Assembly: GCA_049451635.1 (NCBI GenBank)
Contig: JBMTVT010000005.1
Span: 1 to 51,824 of the forward strand
DNA from: JBMTVT01 sp049451635
GTDB lineage: Bacteria; Bacteroidota; Bacteroidia; Flavobacteriales; Flavobacteriaceae
Length of the DNA stretch: 51,824 bases
Direction of reading: 5' to 3'
Under the pieces are notes generated by a model, which worked only from the letters and a program-made list of their open reading frames with translations, searched no databases and had not been told where the DNA came from. Of this stretch, positions 26,022 through 33,156 are shown piece by piece. The first letter of the stretch is position 1. Each line of letters opens with the position of its first letter. Position numbers and translations under genes: made by a program.

Positions 26022-26981
26022 TTAAACTGATTTCTTTCGGTTGAAAATAGGTAAGTAAACAAGGGATAAGCCCCCAAAAATGATTACCATAAGGGTTTGG
26101 GATGCCCACATTATATAGCCAAAAGCTATACTCGGTTCTTTTTCAATTCCAAATAATGAAAAAGCAGCATAAACCGCCAAAGGATAAGATCCAATACCCC
26201 CATTTGTGGCGGCAATACTAAAACTAGCTGCTATAAACCCAATTAAAATTGTAGCAAGGGGAATATTAGTGGTTTGTTCCAAAGAGAATGATGTTGCATA
26301 AAACATGAGTACATACATAAACCAAATAAAAAGTGTATGGAAAATAAATGGCCATTTCTTTTTCATTTTAAAAATACTCAACGCGCCTTCTATTAAACCG
26401 TTCACAAATTTTTTGAGATTTAAAGCTAATGCTGATTTACTTTTTTTTATAAACCTTAAAAAGAAAATAATTATTACGGCTACAACAACTGATGCCATTA
26501 AAAGCTTTTTAGGCTCAAACCTTTCAATAAAAAACCCATAAATAAAATCAAACTCCAATAGAAGTGTAATAAGTATGATGCCCAACATAACAAGCATATC
26601 TGCTATACGCTCTGCTACTATGGTACCAAAACCTTTTTCAAAAGGGACCCCCTCATAGTTAGTAAGTATGGAGGCCCTGGCCACTTCGCCAGCTCTAGGT
26701 ATGGTATAATTAATTAAATAGGTGGCAAATACAGCCATGATACTATTGCCCAATTTAATACTATAGCCCATTGGTTCCAGTTGGAAACGCCAACGATAAG
26801 CACGCGACAAATGACTTAATAGCCCTAAAAACACACCTAATAAAACCCAAGTATAATTGGCTTTTTTAAAGTACCCTACCAACTCTTCGATTGATATTTG
26901 AGACAGTGAGTACCAGACCAAAAAAACTCCCAGTAATAATGGGAGTGATATTTTTAATATGCTTTTTATATTAAGTTTCAA
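26022..26981 (-). CDS. Flippase-like (lysylphosphatidylglycerol-synthase TM / UPF0104) membrane protein
   Basis: This 319-residue polytopic protein has about eight hydrophobic helices. Family features are VWYSLSQISIEELVGYFKKA at the N-terminus, LLSHLSRAYRWRFQLEPMGY, NYTIPRAGEVARASILTNYE (about 91-110), KGFGTIVAERIADMLVMLGI and ATNGGIGSYPLAVYAAFSLF. These match the membrane domain of MprF-type proteins, which lacks the aminoacyl-transferase part here. The substrate is probably a lipid, but it is not known. The start is TTG at 26981, since no ATG fits; it follows the panD stop after three bases, which suggests coupling. Confidence 0.9.
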   Translation of the reverse strand: MKLNIKSILKISLPLLLGVFLVWYSLSQISIEELVGYFKKANYTWVLLGVFLGLLSHLSRAYRWRFQLEPMGYSIKLGNSIMAVFATYLINYTIPRAGEVARASILTNYEGVPFEKGFGTIVAERIADMLVMLGIILITLLLEFDFIYGFFIERFEPKKLLMASVVVAVIIIFFLRFIKKSKSALALNLKKFVNGLIEGALSIFKMKKKWPFIFHTLFIWFMYVLMFYATSFSLEQTTNIPLATILIGFIAASFSIAATNGGIGSYPLAVYAAFSLFGIEKEPSIAFGYIMWASQTLMVIIFGGLSLVYLPIFNRKKSV

Positions 26982-26984
26982 ATT

Positions 26985-27335
26985 TTATTTTAAAAGGTTA
27001 GTGGCTTCATCTGGAAACACCAATGAGGGTTTAAACACTTTAGCGTCTTCTATATCCATAAAAGCGTAAGTGATTAAAATTAAGGTGTCGCCCACTGACA
27101 CTTTTCTGGCGGCTGCTCCATTTAATGTGATTTCCCCACTGCCTCGTGCCCCTGGTATACAATAGGTTTCTAAACGCTCTCCATTGTCGTTGTTGACAAT
27201 TTGAACTTTTTCACCTTGTATAATATTGGCAGCATCCATCAAATCTTCATCAATAGTTATACTCCCTATGTAGTTGAGTTCTGCACCCGTGCATTTAACT
27301 CTGTGTATTTTAGATTTTACTACTTGAATTTGCAT
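26985..27335 (-). CDS. panD: Aspartate 1-decarboxylase (pyruvoyl enzyme)
   Basis: It makes beta-alanine from aspartate for pantothenate and coenzyme A. The 116-residue proenzyme self-cleaves between Gly24 and Ser25: counting from the ATG, NYIGSITIDED puts G at 24 and S at 25, exactly as in E. coli, and Ser25 becomes the pyruvoyl group. Also visible is IPGARGSGEITLNGAAARKV, near the active site of the neighbouring subunit. It lies 13 bases after panC, whose enzyme uses its product, and just upstream of the flippase-like gene. Confidence 0.97.
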   Translation of the reverse strand: MQIQVVKSKIHRVKCTGAELNYIGSITIDEDLMDAANIIQGEKVQIVNNDNGERLETYCIPGARGSGEITLNGAAARKVSVGDTLILITYAFMDIEDAKVFKPSLVFPDEATNLLK

Positions 27336-27348
27336 GTGGCAAAGATAA

Positions 27349-28200
27349 TTAATTTAAAGCGATATTATCAATTAGCCTAATATCATCTGCATATACTGCT
27401 ACAAAAGCTCTGTAAGTTTTTTTGTTTGATTTTCGTTCAATCGGTTTTAAGGTTTTGGCATCAGCAATTATAAAGTACTCTAGTTCCAATAACTCATGTT
27501 CAGCAAACTGCTTTTCAACCCATTCGGTTACTTTATTAGCACTTTTTGTGCCAAAAAGTGTTTTGGCAGTTTTTAGTGTTTTATAGATAAATGGAGCGGT
27601 CTTTTTATATTCGGGTTTTAAGCGTGTATTACGCGAACTCATAGCTAAGCCATTAGGTTCACGGTGTATTTTACAGCCTACTATATTTATTGGAATGTGA
27701 TGTTTTTCAACTAGTTTTTTAATAATTGCCAATTGCTGAAAATCTTTTTCACCAAAATAAGCGTTATTAGGTTCTATAATTTCAAAAAACCTTTTTACTA
27801 TCGTGCCTACCCCATTAAAATGCCCTTTTCTAAATTTACCTTCCATTTCATGTTCCAAGCCATCAAAATCAAAAACTTGCGAAACCGTATTGCCTTCATA
27901 AATATCATCGACTGTTGGCGCATAAACCAAAATATGAGTTTCACTAACTGTTTTTAATAATTCAACATCTTTTTGAAGCGTTCTTGGATACTTCACAAGG
28001 TCTTCTTTATTGTCAAATTGGGTTGGGTTTACAAAAATACTTACCACAACACAATCGTTGTTTTCCAAAGCTTTTTTAACCAGCTGTAAATGCCCAAAGT
28101 GCAAAGCTCCCATGGTAGGAACTAGTCCTATGGTTTGGTTTTTAGCTTTTAAAGCATGAATTGCCGTTGTAATTTGTTGTTTTTCTGAGTAAACTTCCAC
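27349..28200 (-). CDS. panC: Pantoate--beta-alanine ligase
   Basis: It joins pantoate and beta-alanine using ATP, giving pantothenate. The 283-residue protein has VPTMGALHFGHLQLVKKALE with the HIGH-type ATP site (about 27-46), the pantoate-binding region FVNPTQFDNKEDLVKYPRT (about 61-79), YFGEKDFQQLAIIKKL (about 146) and the KMSKS-equivalent AMSSRNTRL (about 185). The start is GTG at 28200. A perfect TAAGTTTG box lies 24 bases upstream. It is divergent from the half glycogen-synthase gene. Confidence 0.96.
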   Translation of the reverse strand: MEVYSEKQQITTAIHALKAKNQTIGLVPTMGALHFGHLQLVKKALENNDCVVVSIFVNPTQFDNKEDLVKYPRTLQKDVELLKTVSETHILVYAPTVDDIYEGNTVSQVFDFDGLEHEMEGKFRKGHFNGVGTIVKRFFEIIEPNNAYFGEKDFQQLAIIKKLVEKHHIPINIVGCKIHREPNGLAMSSRNTRLKPEYKKTAPFIYKTLKTAKTLFGTKSANKVTEWVEKQFAEHELLELEYFIIADAKTLKPIERKSNKKTYRAFVAVYADDIRLIDNIALN

Positions 28201-28224
28201 GATTTAATAAAAAATTAACGCGTG

Positions 28225-28271
28225 CAAACTTAAGATTTTACAGTCAATTAGCATAAATTTTTGTAGTTTTG
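28225..28271. promoter_or_regulatory. Divergent promoter pair between panC and the glycogen-synthase-like gene
   Basis: For panC (minus strand), TAAGTTTG lies at 28225-28232 and continues CACGCG; the same TTTGCACGCG string occurs at the atpD promoter. For the plus-strand gene, TAGTTTTG lies at 28264-28271, followed by a leader of about 120 bases. Both boxes are exact TAnnTTTG matches. Their -33 elements are not clear. Confidence 0.55.
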
Positions 28272-28398
28272 CATGTTTTTTATTTTGAATTTTACAAAGT
28301 CTTCCCTTTTTAAAACTGGCTTTATAAAATTTCTATTTAAAAAAATTCAATAATTGCTGATGGTTTAAACATCATTTAAAGTCAACAAAAACAATCAT

Positions 28399-29208
28399 AT
28401 GAAAGATAAGAGGATATTATATGTATCATCTGAAGTAGTGCCTTATTTACCTGAAACCGAAATTTCTTCAATGTCATTTGAAGCCCCAAGACTAGTGAAC
28501 CAGCAAGGGGGTCAAATACGAATTTTTATGCCTAGATATGGCAATATTAATGAACGCAGACACCAACTGCATGAAGTAATAAGACTTTCTGGAATTAATT
28601 TAGTGATTAATGATTTAGACATGCCACTTATAATTAAAGTTGCCTCTATCCCGAAAGAACGTATTCAGGTTTATTTTATTGACAATGATGAGTATTTTAA
28701 GCGAAAAGCAACATTGACAGACGAAGATGGTAATTTGTTTCCAGATAACGACGAACGTGCCATTTTCTTTGCAAAAGGAGTTATTGAAACTGTTAAAAAA
28801 TTAAATTGGTCACCAGATATCATTCATGTTCATGGTTGGCTGGCTTCTTTATTGCCTTTGTACCTAAAAGAATATTACAAAGACGAACCTCTTTTTAACG
28901 AAAGTAAAATAGTAACTTCAATATATAATCAAAGTTTTAACAATACGTTAAATAAAGATATGGTTAATAAGATTAAATTTGACAGCATTAATGAAGATAC
29001 TGTTAGTGTACTTGAAGAACCATCATATATCAATTTAATGAAAGTCGCTATTGATTATTCTGATGCATTAATTGTAGGGTCTGAGAACATTCCAGACGAT
29101 TTAACCAAGTATTTACAAGCATCAAACAAACCTATTTTAGAATATAAAAGCAAAGATGAATTTGGTGAAGCTTACACGACATTCTTTAATAATTCCGTTT
29201 TAAGCTAA
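28399..29208 (+). CDS. Starch/glycogen-synthase N-terminal-domain protein (half-length, substrate lysine missing)
   Basis: The 269-residue protein matches only the N-terminal half of GT5 glycogen synthases: MKDKRILYVSSEVVPYLPET, GGQIRIFMPRYGNI, DEDGNLFPDNDERAIFFAKG and IIHVHGWLASLLPLYLKEYY. The C-terminal nucleotide-sugar domain is absent, and the stop is clean. The usual KTGGLADV loop that binds ADP-glucose reads ETEISSMSFEAPRLV, so the key lysine is missing. It probably lacks transferase activity and may bind glucan or a partner. Gene order with a DUF4270 protein and glmS downstream, and panC divergent, is one I recall from other Bacteroidota. Confidence 0.82.
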   Translation: MKDKRILYVSSEVVPYLPETEISSMSFEAPRLVNQQGGQIRIFMPRYGNINERRHQLHEVIRLSGINLVINDLDMPLIIKVASIPKERIQVYFIDNDEYFKRKATLTDEDGNLFPDNDERAIFFAKGVIETVKKLNWSPDIIHVHGWLASLLPLYLKEYYKDEPLFNESKIVTSIYNQSFNNTLNKDMVNKIKFDSINEDTVSVLEEPSYINLMKVAIDYSDALIVGSENIPDDLTKYLQASNKPILEYKSKDEFGEAYTTFFNNSVLS

Positions 29209-29232
29209 ACTAGTACGTTCATCAAATTATAT

Positions 29233-30930
29233 ATGAAAAAGACGATTAAAGCCCTTAAATTTCCTGTTGCCTTTTTACTGATTTTATCCTCTTTTATTGC
29301 TTGCGATAAAGATTTTAATGTTATTGAAAGTGATGTTTTAGGAAAAGAGAACTCGAATTTTACAACTGATAATGACATTTTACCTATTGTTGCTTACAAT
29401 AAAAAATTAGATTCTTTACAAATTAACAACTTACCATCTAGCTTACTTGGTATCTTTAATGATCCTACTTATGGTAAAACTACAGCTAGTATTGTTACAC
29501 AAATAACACCCACATCGTTCAATCCAGATTTTGGTACCAATCCTGTTATTGACTCTGTTGTAATAAATATTCCATATTACAGCACCCAAATAGCAACTGA
29601 TGCTGTTAGTGGTAATGCAATATACCAACTGGATTCTTTATATGGAGATGCCACAGCGCCCATTAAACTTTCTATTTATCAAAACAATTATTTTTTAAGA
29701 AGTTTTGACCCTTACGGAGATACCGATAGTAGCCAAAGGTATTATTCTAACTCCAATAGTTCTTTAAATTCAGCCCTAACAACTACAAATACTGTTAATT
29801 TTGACGGCCATGTTGTGGCCACCATACATGTTAATGATAATTTTCTTCCATCGAGTGACCTTGTTGAAACATGGGTAATAACTGATACAGATACAACGAA
29901 AACATTTTCTGCCCCATCTTATAGAGTTGTTTTCGACAAAGATGTATTTGAAGATGAAGATGAAATTACTTTTTGGAAAGAAACAATTATTAACAAACAA
30001 GATACTCCCGAGTTAAGTAACAGTAATAATTTTAACGACTATTTTAGAGGAATCTATTTTAAGGCAGAATCGTTGGGGAGTAATGGCAATATGATATTGC
30101 TTAACCTTGCATCTAACAACGCTAACATTACTATTCATTACTCAAAAGATTCAACAGAGGCAGGTGAAAGAACGCAATCCAGTTACACGCTAAACTTCAC
30201 TGGAAACAGGTTAAATACTTTTATCAACGATCACAGTTCTGTAGTATTACAAAATGGCGATAAAAATACAGGAGACAACAAACTTTACATTAAAGGCACA
30301 TCTGGATCTATGGCGGTTATAGATTTGTTTCCTAGTAATGAGCTTGAAAATTTTCTGAATACTTATAGGATACCTGATGGTAACGGAAGCTATTTAAAAA
30401 ATAGCTCTGGGGAGTATATTTTAAACAGGCTTATTAATGAAGCCCAATTAGTAGTTTATGAGGATGAAACCATATATAATGACCTTGATGAAAACGGAAA
30501 TGCATACCATAAGTATGACCGTATTTATGCATACGACATAAATAATAATAGACCAACTCTAGACTATCTATTAGACCAAACTGAAAATTCATTAAATCCT
30601 TTAAGTTCTAAAATTATTAGTCTAAGTCAACGTGATACTATTACAGGTAAATTCAAAATAAGACTTACAGAGCACATAAATAATATCTTGTTAAGAGACT
30701 CTTTAAACACTAAAATAGGATTAGTGCTGTCTACCAATGTGAATATAGACTATAATACAAGTAACGGCTCATTCAATACTGCTGAAATTTTAAATAGTAA
30801 TGATGATGTTACGGGAATCCCTGCATCAGCATTAATAACCCCAAGAGGGACCATTTTATATGGTAGTAATAGCAGTGTTCCTGAAAACAAACGATTATCA
30901 TTAAAATTGTACTATACGGAACTTAATTAA
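29233..30930 (+). CDS. DUF4270 lipoprotein
   Basis: This 565-residue protein has a lipoprotein signal with lipobox SSFIACDKD (Cys at about 25), so it is anchored in the outer envelope. The rest is beta-rich and matches the DUF4270 family (LLGIFNDPTYGKTTASIVTQ, VIDSVVINIPYY, and near the end GTILYGSNSSVPENKRLSLK). No enzymatic motif is seen; the family is restricted to Bacteroidota. It begins 24 bases after the half glycogen-synthase gene and precedes glmS, so the three may act on one envelope-polysaccharide or precursor process; that is inference from context only. Confidence 0.88.
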   Translation: MKKTIKALKFPVAFLLILSSFIACDKDFNVIESDVLGKENSNFTTDNDILPIVAYNKKLDSLQINNLPSSLLGIFNDPTYGKTTASIVTQITPTSFNPDFGTNPVIDSVVINIPYYSTQIATDAVSGNAIYQLDSLYGDATAPIKLSIYQNNYFLRSFDPYGDTDSSQRYYSNSNSSLNSALTTTNTVNFDGHVVATIHVNDNFLPSSDLVETWVITDTDTTKTFSAPSYRVVFDKDVFEDEDEITFWKETIINKQDTPELSNSNNFNDYFRGIYFKAESLGSNGNMILLNLASNNANITIHYSKDSTEAGERTQSSYTLNFTGNRLNTFINDHSSVVLQNGDKNTGDNKLYIKGTSGSMAVIDLFPSNELENFLNTYRIPDGNGSYLKNSSGEYILNRLINEAQLVVYEDETIYNDLDENGNAYHKYDRIYAYDINNNRPTLDYLLDQTENSLNPLSSKIISLSQRDTITGKFKIRLTEHINNILLRDSLNTKIGLVLSTNVNIDYNTSNGSFNTAEILNSNDDVTGIPASALITPRGTILYGSNSSVPENKRLSLKLYYTELN

Positions 30931-30944
30931 TTGGTTAACTATAC

Positions 30945-30992
30945 ATTTCATTCACTGAAATTCATAATAACACAATTAAAAAATGAATTTCA
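30945..30992 (+). promoter_or_regulatory. Two mutually exclusive hairpins upstream of glmS
   Basis: TGAAAT (30956-30961) can pair with upstream ATTTCA (30945-30950) around a five-base loop. Alternatively TGAAATTCAT (30956-30965) can pair with downstream ATGAATTTCA (30983-30992), a perfect ten-base stem. The two folds exclude each other. There is no T tract after either. The glmS start is 102 bases further on. A box CATATTTG (31048-31055), one base off consensus, lies between. Confidence 0.35.
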
Positions 30993-31093
30993 TCGAATAA
31001 AATGTGGGGTTTGTATAATAATTATCAGTAGTTAGTATTTATTTTTCATATTTGCTTGTGAATTTATTAACCCTAAATCAAATTTAATAAATT

Positions 31094-32947
31094 ATGTGTG
31101 GAATTGTAGGATATATTGGCCCCAGAGAAGCTTACCCAATTATTGTTGAAGGCCTAAAAAGACTTGAATATAGAGGTTATGATAGTGCAGGAATTGCATT
31201 ATTTGATGGTACCGACCTTAAAGTTTCAAAAACAAAAGGAAAAGTTGCCGATTTAGAAAATCGAGTTGACACTGAAATCACAAAGCATGGTAACGTTGGT
31301 ATTGGCCACACAAGATGGGCTACCCATGGTGTTCCTAACGATATTAACTCTCACCCTCATGTTTCCAACTCTGGAGACTTGGTGATTATACATAATGGTA
31401 TCATTGAAAATTATGAAGCTCTTAAACAAGAATTAATTTCCAGAGGATACGCCTTTGAATCAGATACCGATACCGAGGTTTTAATTAACCTTATTGAAGA
31501 TGTAAAAAAACAAGAAAATGTTAAACTTGGTAAAGCAGTACAAATTGCTTTAAACCAAGTAATAGGCGCTTATGCCATTGCTGTTTTTGATAAAAACAAA
31601 CCTGAAGAAATTGTAGTAGCCCGTTTAGGGAGCCCTTTAGCTATTGGTATTGGCGAGAGTCAAGACGAATTTTTTATTGCCAGTGACGCTTCTCCTTTTC
31701 TAGAATATACTAAAGATGCCGTTTATTTGGAAGATGAGGAAATGGCAATTATCAGATTCCATAAAGATGTTAAAATTAGAAAAATTAAAGATGACTCTTT
31801 AGTAGACACTTATGTTCAAAAGCTTCAAATAAATTTAGAGCAAATTGAAAAAGGCGGTTATGAGCATTTTATGCTTAAAGAAATTCACGAACAACCAAAA
31901 GCTATAACAGACACTTATCGCGGTCGTTTACTAAGAAATGAAGCCATCATTAAAATGGCTGGTGTTGAGGATAACATGAAAAAGTTTCTTAATGCAAACC
32001 GTATTATCATTGTAGCGTGTGGTACATCGTGGCACGCAGGATTGGTTGCCGAATATATTTTTGAAGATTTAGCCAGAATTCCTGTTGAGGTTGAGTATGC
32101 CTCAGAATTTAGATATAGAAACCCTGTAATCACTGAAAATGATTTATTAATAGCCATATCACAGTCTGGTGAAACAGCCGATACTTTAGCTGCGATTAAA
32201 CTTGCAAAATCTAAAGGAGCATTTGTATTTGGTGTTTGTAATGTGGTTGGATCATCAATTGCAAGGGAAACCCATGCAGGTGCCTATACACACGCAGGTC
32301 CAGAAATAGGAGTAGCCTCAACTAAAGCATTCACAACACAAATAACCGTTTTAACATTGATGGCACTGCGTTTAGCTAGAGCTAAAGGAACTATAAGCAG
32401 TTCTGATTTTCGTCAGTATTTATTAGAATTGGAAATGATTCCAAGCAAAGTTGAAAAAGTTTTAGAATCTGATGCTCATATAAAAAAGATTGCTGATATT
32501 TATAAAGACTCTCGCAACTGTCTGTATTTAGGAAGGGGCTATAACTTCCCTGTTGCTCTTGAAGGAGCTTTAAAATTAAAAGAAATCTCATACATTCATG
32601 CTGAAGGATATCCTGCAGCAGAAATGAAACATGGACCCATAGCACTAATTGATGAAAATATGCCAATTATCGTTATTGCTACTAAGAAAGGCCACTATGA
32701 GAAAGTTGTGAGCAATATCCAAGAAATAAAATCTAGAAAAGGAAAGATTATTGGTATAGTAACTGAAGGTGATAAACAGGTTAAAGAGCTCGCCGACCAT
32801 GTTATTGAAGTTCCTGAAGCACCTGAAGCGCTTTCACCTTTACTAACCACAATTCCGCTTCAACTTTTATCCTATCATATAGCAGTACTGCTTGGTAAAA
32901 ATGTTGATCAACCACGAAATTTAGCAAAATCTGTAACGGTAGAATAA
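31094..32947 (+). CDS. glmS: Glutamine--fructose-6-phosphate aminotransferase (isomerizing)
   Basis: It makes glucosamine 6-phosphate, the first committed step to peptidoglycan and LPS amino sugars, from the fructose 6-phosphate that Pgi also handles. The 617-residue protein starts MCGIVGYIG, where Cys2 becomes the N-terminal nucleophile after Met removal. The glutaminase domain spans about 2-220 (RLEYRGYDSAGIAL, GHTRWATHG). Two SIS domains follow (about 290-430 with CGTSWHAG, SQSGETADTLAAI and ASTKAFTTQ; about 460-600 with LGRGYNFPVALEGALKLKE). The C-terminus DQPRNLAKSVTVE is the conserved closing peptide. No glmS-type ribozyme is recognised upstream. Confidence 0.98.
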   Translation: MCGIVGYIGPREAYPIIVEGLKRLEYRGYDSAGIALFDGTDLKVSKTKGKVADLENRVDTEITKHGNVGIGHTRWATHGVPNDINSHPHVSNSGDLVIIHNGIIENYEALKQELISRGYAFESDTDTEVLINLIEDVKKQENVKLGKAVQIALNQVIGAYAIAVFDKNKPEEIVVARLGSPLAIGIGESQDEFFIASDASPFLEYTKDAVYLEDEEMAIIRFHKDVKIRKIKDDSLVDTYVQKLQINLEQIEKGGYEHFMLKEIHEQPKAITDTYRGRLLRNEAIIKMAGVEDNMKKFLNANRIIIVACGTSWHAGLVAEYIFEDLARIPVEVEYASEFRYRNPVITENDLLIAISQSGETADTLAAIKLAKSKGAFVFGVCNVVGSSIARETHAGAYTHAGPEIGVASTKAFTTQITVLTLMALRLARAKGTISSSDFRQYLLELEMIPSKVEKVLESDAHIKKIADIYKDSRNCLYLGRGYNFPVALEGALKLKEISYIHAEGYPAAEMKHGPIALIDENMPIIVIATKKGHYEKVVSNIQEIKSRKGKIIGIVTEGDKQVKELADHVIEVPEAPEALSPLLTTIPLQLLSYHIAVLLGKNVDQPRNLAKSVTVE

Positions 32948-32969
32948 TAAAAACCTTAAACTTTTTAAT

Positions 32970-33010
32970 GAATTGGCCTGATTTATTAAAATCAGGCCAA
33001 TTCTTATTTT
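32970..33010 (+). terminator. Rho-independent terminator of glmS
   Basis: A perfect 15-base stem (GAATTGGCCTGATTT with AAATCAGGCCAATTC) around ATTA is followed by TTATTTT. It lies 22 bases after the glmS stop. Confidence 0.92.
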
Positions 33011-33156
33011 AAAGAGTTTTTTTTAACATATTGTAATTTTTGAAACCGATTTTTTGTTAAAAACTAATATGCGTGCATAATTTTTTTATATTTTTATGTA
33101 CAAGTATATATTAATATACATATATTGCTACACTAAAATTAAACTAATTCAATTAA

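Noticed and set aside
31020..31093. Possible glmS ribozyme or riboswitch directly before glmS
   Set aside because: The conserved core and pseudoknot of the glmS ribozyme are not present, and that ribozyme belongs mainly to Firmicutes-type genomes. Only the simple alternative hairpins further upstream are kept.
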